Origin: Guyanagaster necrorhizus
Taxonomy: Eukaryota > Basidiomycota > Agaricomycetes > Agaricales > Physalacriaceae
Reading direction: 5' to 3'
Length of the DNA stretch: 64,000 bases
NCBI RefSeq assembly: GCF_019112545.1
Contig: NW_025064893.1
Coordinates: 124,001 to 188,000, forward strand
Shown here piece by piece: positions 57,345-64,000 of this stretch (position 1 is its first letter; every line of letters starts with the position of its first letter). The notes beneath the pieces are model-generated. The model saw nothing but the letters and a program-made list of their open reading frames with translations. It did no database searches and was not told where the DNA came from. Position numbers and translations under genes: made by a program.

Positions 57345-60300
57345 AGACCATCATCCTGATGGCTTAATTTAGGGATAATTCATAATCATGTATAGCATCA
57401 TCAGTGTTCATTTGTTTTTTGTTTACCCACTGGTTGGATTCCAGTCTGTAGCCCTTTCAACTGACAAGATAATCTACTGTCATTGTTGAGCCTCCCCCTT
57501 TTGCTCTGACTTTTCTGAGTTTGTGATTTAAGACTTGATCGACTTTGTAGTGTTCTTCATCATCAATCAGGTCAGGGGGTGGTGGCTGAGGTTGCATCTG
57601 ATTGAAAAATGCAGGTGCGATGTACAGTGTTAACAATGTTTTGTTAAACACATTGTGGATTTTCCATGTGGTTGGTAGTTTGAGTTTATAGGCACTTTCT
57701 CCGATCTTGGATATGACTGAGAAAGGCCCAGTGTGCTTGTCAGCCAGTTTGTGTTTGGGTCAGGGAAGGTGAAGGTTCATTGTATTAAGCCAGACTTTGT
57801 TGTGAACAGTGTATGCATGAGCAGGGTGGCAATGTTTATCATACTGGAGCTTCATTGTTGAGGTGGTCTTTTCAAGCACCATCTTTGTCTCTGCATGGAT
57901 TTTGGACATGGCATTGGTGAAATCCATTGATGCTGGGGTAGTGGTACAGTGTCATTCTGTTTGCATGACATTTGGATGTCTACCATGGTTGACAAAGAAT
58001 GGTGTTTTCTCTATTGCTGAGTGTACTCAGTTGTTGTGTTGGAAGGCTGTGAGCACTAGCCATTCTACCTAATCATCTTGTTGATAATTAATGAATAAGC
58101 AGAGGTACTTTTCCACTTCTTGATTCACTCATTCTGTCTGTCTATCAGTTTGGGGATGGTATGCAGTGGATGTGTTTCATTTGATGTTAAGTAGAGAGTA
58201 GAGGTTGTTGAGGAATTTGGAGATGAATTGAGGTCCCTGGTCTGAGATTACCATCTGAGGCATGCCATACTTGGCATAAACCTCATCACAGAGGATCTTT
58301 GCCCATCCTTTGGAGGTCAATTCCATTGAACAAGGGATTGGGATGATTGCTTTTGAGAACCAATTGATGATGACAATGATTGCATCATAGCCATTGCAAT
58401 CTGGGAGTCCAGTGATCATATTGATGGAGATGTGGGTTCATAGTGATGATGGGATCTCATTTGGATGCAATGGTGCAGTCTGAGCCTGCATTGATGATTT
58501 GCCCTGTTGGCAGACCTCACAGGCTTTGACATATGCAATGATGTCATTTTCTATCTTGGACCACCAGTATTCCTGTAGTACTAGCTCTTTGGTTTTGGCA
58601 ATACCAGGGTGGCCAGCCATGGCATTGTCATGGCAGATCGCTATGATCTCACCATGTAAGCCTTGGTCTCATGGGATATAAATTTGCCCATCATAATGGA
58701 TCAATTCTCCTTCTTTCATCATGCCTTGTTCATGGTTGAGGGAAGAGGCCACTTGTTGGTCTCATTTTTGGTTGTCTCTGGTTGTGCTCTTGATGCACTC
58801 ATGGATCTCTTCTTCTGTTGGCATTATCATGGCTCTGAAATGTTCAGGCCATAATAACATTACTCCCTCATTGTTGGCTTCTCTCTGATCATGATCTACC
58901 TGTCAGCTGAGGAGATCAGCCTTTTTGTTGGCTGTTTCCACCTTGTGATGGAGCATATATTAGTATTGACTGAGTTCTGTTACCCATCTGGCCTGTTGGC
59001 AGTTCAATTTTTGCAGTTGTCAGAAATATCAAAGATTTTGGTGATCAGTCCAGATCTCAAAAACTTCCACTGCTCTGATTAGGTAGTGTCGCTATTCCTT
59101 GAGGGCAAGCATGATAGCCAGTAGTTCTTTGTTATAAATCTCATAGTTCTCTTCGGTTACTGTGAGAGCTTTTGAGAGAAATGTGACTGGCTGCCATCTT
59201 TCTTCCTGTTCCTGTGAGAGCACAGCTCCAATGGCACCCTTGCTGGAGTTGGCTTCAACTCAGAATTTTCCATCTTGTGTGAGGATAGTGAGTATGATGT
59301 CCTCCACTAGCCACCTTTTAAGATCATTAAAGGTGGCCTGTTGAAAAAGTCTCCAGGTCCATGGGGTGTTTCTGGTAAGTTGTGTCATCAGATGGACTAC
59401 CTTGCTGTAGTCCTGGATGAACCAGCAGTAGAAGTTGGTAAACCCTAAGAAGGATTAGAGTTCCTTCTTCTTGATGGGTGTGGGCCATTCAGTGACCCTG
59501 GAAACCTTAACCAGATCCATATATATACTTCCTTCACTAATGATGACCCCAAGGTACTCGGTTTCGAGTACCTCAAATTTGCACTTCTCCACTTTGAGGA
59601 ACAGTTTATGTTTTCTCATAAGGGCTAGTACTTGCTGTACTAGCTTTTAGTGTTCCTCCTTTGTTTTAGACATGATCAAAATGTCATCAAGATAAATGGT
59701 AACTTTCCTGGTAGTGATGAGATCCTTGAAAATATCATTCATCATCCATTGGAATGTGGCTGGCGAGTTGGTAAGCTCAAAGAACATCACAGTTGACTCA
59801 AAAAGCCCTCAGTTGGTTCAGAAGGCTGCTTTTCATTTGTCTCCCTCTTTGATCTGCACATTATTGTAGCCTTACTGAATGTTGAGTTTGGTGTAATATT
59901 TGGTGCTCTGGAGTTTGTCCATCAATTCCAAGATAAGGGGAAGAGGGTAATGATTTTTGATAGTCATTTCATTGAGTTTTCAATAGTTTTGGATGGGCCT
60001 AAGTTTGCCATCCTTCTTTTTGACAAAGAAAAATGAGGAGGCCATTGGGGATTTGGATGGTTGGATCTGCCCACTGGACAAGTTTTCCTCTAAGAACCTA
60101 TCAAGTTCTTGTTATTCATTGTTTCTGAGAGGATATGTTTTGCAGTCCAGATTGGCATTTGCATTTGGGATCAGCTCAATGGCATGATCCCATGGCTTTG
60201 GTTCTGGTAACTCATTGAAACTCTCTTTTTCAAATAGGTCTGTGAAATCATGTACCCATTCAAGTACCATTTCCTCAAAGGCCCTCTCCCCTTTATGCTC

Positions 60301-61250
60301 ATTCACCTTGATAGCTAGATTGTTGGTATGATGTATGGTGTGGATATGTGCCTCCCATTGTAGATCGATCACAAGGATGGTTTCACCATCCTCCATCTCC
60401 TCATCCCAATGATCCTTGGGATCTCTGTTGGGTAATTCAAAGGGAATTTTGTGGCACTTGCATTGCATGAAGGTAATTTTGCCAGTTTTCCAGTTGATCA
60501 GCAGGTTGTGCCTGATCAGCCAGTCATGTCCCAGAAAGACTTCCTTGGTGCCTAAGTCTGTGGCTGCAAGGTTGATCCTTTCTGAATGATCTCTGATTGT
60601 GAGTCAGAATTTGACAAATTCAGTGATCGAACCAGCCTGATTCTTGATCCCATCAGCATTGTAGATGGGAATAGGTGCTGCAGTAGTTCTAGTTGGGAGA
60701 TTGTGTTGGATGATGAAGCTTCAATTGATCAAGCTTCCAGTACAGCCACTGTCAATGAGAGTGGTGATAGCATGTATGGAGTGATTTGTGAGTGTCTTGA
60801 TCTGGGCTTTAATGAGAAGGTCTTGCCCAATGGCTTTAGCTTATTGGATGAATTTTCATGGCCCTCTAAGTTCATCTAGCCACTCCAACACCCATACCCT
60901 TTCTGCTTCTCTGATTCCTTTAATCACCTTGTCTACTACTTCTTCAAGTCTTGTTTTGTGGATCCAATTTCAAAGCACACCTTTTGCTGCAGCTTCATCC
61001 TTGGCATCCATAAGGGCTTGCCAGGTCCATTCTGTCTTGAATGGCTTGAGCCATGTAGTGAGGCTCACTGCTCTTGTTTGGCCCATGAGTGTTTGAGTCT
61101 TTTCTTGCAATTCTTTTGTGTGCAAGGCACAAGTTCATGGTATATTTGAATGTGTGGTAAGAACAGGCATAGGGGTAACTACAGAAGTACAATCAGTCTG
61201 ACTAGCAGCTGGGATTCACACACCATGAAGTCCTTTGGCCAGCCCAGTGG
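57345..61250 (-). pseudogene. pol: Element I pol
   Basis: Chromodomain INDEEHY-type sequence (LIDDEEHYKVDQVLNHKL, near 57560) with TVDYLVS. Integrase with MITGLPDCNGYDAI, MVISDQGPQFIS and a TGA after the QT-E motif. RT has an intact YLDD (about 59685-59696). The protease reads TLIDSGCTGSLIN-like sequence near 60750 and FLGHDWLIRHNLLINW near 60510. Nonsense codons and some frame changes are present. The catalytic residues are better preserved than in A or B. Confidence 0.85.
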
Positions 61251-63180
61251 AATTGCTCACTGGCTGGCCTTGCCTTTTACCTCCTCCACCTTGGTCTCCT
61301 TCCTGAGTTTCTTGTCTTTCTTCTGTAGCTTGGTGATCTGGGCTCTGATGTCTTCCCTTGTTCATTCTTCTTCAGGCAGTCCTTCAATATATGTCTCTTT
61401 TGTCCACAATTGAAACACTTTCCTTCTTTCTTCAAGCAGTCTATGTCCATCAGCTTCCTGGCTCCTGTATATGTTGTTCTGGTCTCAGTTGTCTGACTTC
61501 CATAGGTAGGGGCCATCAAGGGTTCTGATGATTTCCCAGCAGTTTGCCCTGACTTGTTCAGGGTTGGCAGGGTCAATTTCTTGGTATAATCCTGCAATGT
61601 TGTTGACTCCTCTTTCTGCCTTTGTCGCTCTTTGTATATCTCAATGATTTGCTCTTTTCATTTGTCATACCCAACCAGCATCAGTGCTTTGACACCGATT
61701 GCTGAGATCATTGTGATGTACAAAGAGGGGACCCCCCTTTTGAGAGCCTCAACCATTCATCTGTCATTTGCTATGTCATCTCAAATTCCAGCAAGCTTGG
61801 CAAGGTGTTCTAGCTCATCAAAATAGTCTGTAGCCACCTTATCTCCCATCTTGTACTCCTTGATCTTTTGTTTGTGTACCTCTTGTACTGCCAGATCAAT
61901 GAATTTGTCATTCAGCATTTGTTTGAACACCAGCCATGAGGGGTATTGATAGTGCCTCTGAGTTGATGATCAGAAGTTTGGAGAGATCAGGATCCACCAG
62001 GTCTTGGCCTTTTCTTCAAGGTAAGAGGCAGCAAAGGTGACCTTGTTCATATCGGTCCCTAGGTATCCAATATAAACTTCAAAGTATTGCTTGCAGTCAA
62101 CCAGGAATTGGTCAATATTGTCTGATGCACTCTTGAAGGGACAGGATTTCTGGAGTAAGTCAGGCTGGCACTGAAGGACAGCTGCATTTTCTAGCAATGC
62201 TTCTATCAGATTGGGCCATTGATCGAACAGGGGTCGATTCTATGCAGTGGGCAGTTCTGGAAATGAGTGGAGGGAGTGGTTGTTGGTGACTGGGCTTTCT
62301 TTCAGTCCATTGTTTTTTCAGATGATTACTCTGTCTCATATGGTGAACCCTAGGTGGACTGCTTCAGGATCATCTCGTATTGAGGCTTTTCCTGATCTGC
62401 TCATTTCTGCTTGGTCAGAGGGTGGTTGTCCCTCAAGAAGGTGGCTGCCTTTATTCATCTAGGGGTTTGGAGGCTTCTCATGCTGCAATGCCAGGGGGCT
62501 CAGCTGGTATCAGGTTCTGGTGAACCAGATTGCTGTGCTTCAGATTGATAGGTCCGATGCTTTGGCTTGGCTGCAGATAGTTGGTGCTGTATAAACAGCT
62601 TATCTTGGTGGGACAGGTGGGGAGCTCAGCATTGGTTTTAGCTGGTTCTGGGTTTGATATGGAGGCATCAGCTGGAGGGGATCTTCTGGATGCTGTCAGC
62701 TGTATTCCTCTCAGGCATACTTTGTCACAGCATACTGTAAAAGTTTTTGTTTTTCAGTATTGTCTGCATATTTATACTTTAGTTCTAAGGGCATTGCCCT
62801 CCAGCAGGCATCTCTCCACAAAAAGAGTATCCCTTGCTCATATAGTTCTTGGTATTCCTTTCCCCTTTCTCATTCCATTTCCTCTCTTAGCACTTCTTTG
62901 TCAGTATCTTCATCAGCATATTCCATGAATTGTTCAAGCCTGAAGGGGCCCTCACTGTCTTCCTCATCGCCCTCATCTCCACTGTCCTCTTCCTTGAGGG
63001 GGAAACCAATGGGCAGGTTGTAGATGGATGGAACCACCAGCCTGAGAGTCACTGGGGAGCTTGTCATTGACCCTAGTGCTGGGCTCAGTGGCATTCAGGT
63101 CAGATCCAGAGGGTATTTGCTGGACGAGGACAGCTTGGAGCTGACTGTATCATATTCCTCTGCATACTCTTTCTTCCTCC
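61251..63180 (-). pseudogene. gag: Element I Gag
   Basis: Knuckle CFNCGQKRHILKDC near 61410. Core with SDNIDQFLVDCKQYFEVYIG and EKAKTWWILI (62010-62120). The acidic block YNLPIGFPLKEEDSGDEGD (63000) and EGPFRLEQFMEYADEDTDKE follow. SIAENWRKKEYAEEYD is near 63170. Confidence 0.85.
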
Positions 63181-64000
63181 AATTCTCAGCTATAGAGGCC
63201 AAAGTTTTGTTGGAACCCAGAATCAAGAAACTGATGGGTGACTCTACTCTCCAAAAATCAGTGGAGGGCTCAGTTGAAGATGTGAGCATTGTCAGGTACC
63301 CAGAGCCCATAGGCTCTAAGGATAGAGTCAGTGTCAGAGGAGATAGTATCAGTTCTGACAGAGTACTGGAGGGAGGGGGGATGATCGTTTCTTCTAGCCT
63401 GATCTTGTTGGATGGCCTCTTCTCTGTCGATGACACTTCTAGCTGGTCCTGCTCAGGGGTCTGTTTCTGAGTTGGGCTCCTGGAAAGGGGAACCTGAGGT
63501 GTCTGTTTGGAGGTTATAATAGCTAGAGAAAGCCAACTCCAGTCTGATGGCTTCCTCTTGTCATTCTTGTCATCATCTCTGATGATCATACCTGGCTTCC
63601 TCATACTCTTGCTGGGCCTCTGCCCATGTATACTCAGTGAGCTCTTCCTGAGCTCACTCAGCTTCTTCTTCCCAGGCTTGATTCTGCTGCTGCTGCTGTA
63701 CTGTGTCATTATAATTAAAAGAGACTCTGAAGTCTCAGCCTGGGAAAACCCATTGTATGATCTGGTTGTAGGCAATTCTTCTCCTCATGCTGGCAGTCTC
63801 TGCTTCTGGCTGGCTTCTGATGTAGAGGTGATTATAGGGGTCCTCTGCCACAGTGATAGTGAGCTCCACATTTGTGAAATCCTGGTGGGTGCTCCTTCCA
63901 TAGAGGTCATTGAGCTCCAGCCTGCTGATGGATGGGCTTGACTCAGAGGTAGTGTAGAGGGAATGGTGGAGGGAGTTAGAGGTTGTCTGGAGTCTCAAAG
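63181..64000 (-). pseudogene. Element I membrane ORF, C-terminal part
   Basis: One frame gives ISRLELNDLYGRSTH, then YNQIIQWVFPG, DFRVSFNYND, a Gln run, and AQEELTEYTWAEAQQEYEEA, matching C and B. A second, +1 frame (63095-63775) is open for 226 codons over the same bases and continues into Gag. The membrane segment itself lies beyond the window. Confidence 0.6.

Larger units (their letters stand above)
56861..64000 (-). mobile_element. Element I: chromodomain Ty3 copy, 5' end outside the window
   Basis: 3' LTR 56861-57331, then chromodomain, integrase, RNase H, RT, protease, Gag and part of the membrane ORF up to the window end. The left target flank is CTCAC. Same family as A-C, with intermediate decay. 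Confidence 0.9.

Noticed and set aside
1..64000. CRISPR arrays, bacterial operons, phage or plasmid modules
   Set aside because: No regular short repeats with spacers and no ribosome-binding-site-driven gene strings; introns and LTR elements show a fungal chromosome.

Overview
The window reads as a fungal chromosome segment, most likely an Agaricomycete (mushroom-forming basidiomycete). The protein-coding genes have 45-60 bp GT-AG introns and match basidiomycete gene families, and the rest is LTR retrotransposon. The species cannot be named from sequence alone. No tRNA, rRNA, CRISPR or bacterial-type genes were seen.

Region 1 (1-5450) is ordinary gene space, rich in CpG. It holds the decayed 3' half of a pepsin-type aspartic protease (1-655). 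Next is an intact six-exon alpha/beta hydrolase of the YheT/Eht1-Eeb1 type (1160-3219, 444 aa), whose large last intron carries a fold-back insertion. Convergent to it is an intact five-exon Pex24p/dysferlin-domain peroxin (5200-3667, minus, 439 aa). Region 2 (5450-7524) is AT-rich and gene-poor, and its right part may be the 5' end of a Ty1/copia element.

Region 3 (7525-64000) is a retrotransposon nest, resolved by matching LTR ends and 5-bp target-site duplications (TSDs). Element A (7525-40004, TSD CAATT, 8.3 kb without insertions) sits in a copia element (body 40005-44096). A contains element D (8055-16004, TSD CATCT) and element B (21737-37961, TSD ACATG). B contains element C (28386-36426, TSD CAGTG). 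Further right, element E (44097-49756, partial) interrupts the copia and carries two solo LTRs (45255-45714, TSD TGTGG; 46179-46637, TSD GCTGA). E is interrupted by H (plus strand, from 49757), which is interrupted by I (minus strand, 56861 to the window end).

A, B, C, E, H and I are one family of chromodomain Ty3 elements. D is a second chromovirus family. In both families the sequence just inside the 5' LTR is the reverse complement of LTR sequence about 34 nt downstream of a TATA box. This is the arrangement expected for Tf1-like self-priming instead of tRNA priming. The A/B/C/H/I family also has a long ORF upstream of Gag that begins with a membrane segment, and it lies in a +1 frame relation to Gag in every copy examined. 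D carries an intron-containing antisense gene (coiled coil, Cys cluster, coiled coil) between pol and its 3' LTR. The elements are eroded mainly by C-to-T change at CpG. That process explains most LTR-LTR differences in C, many TGA stops at Arg codons, and several Asp-to-Asn losses in protease, reverse transcriptase and integrase active sites.
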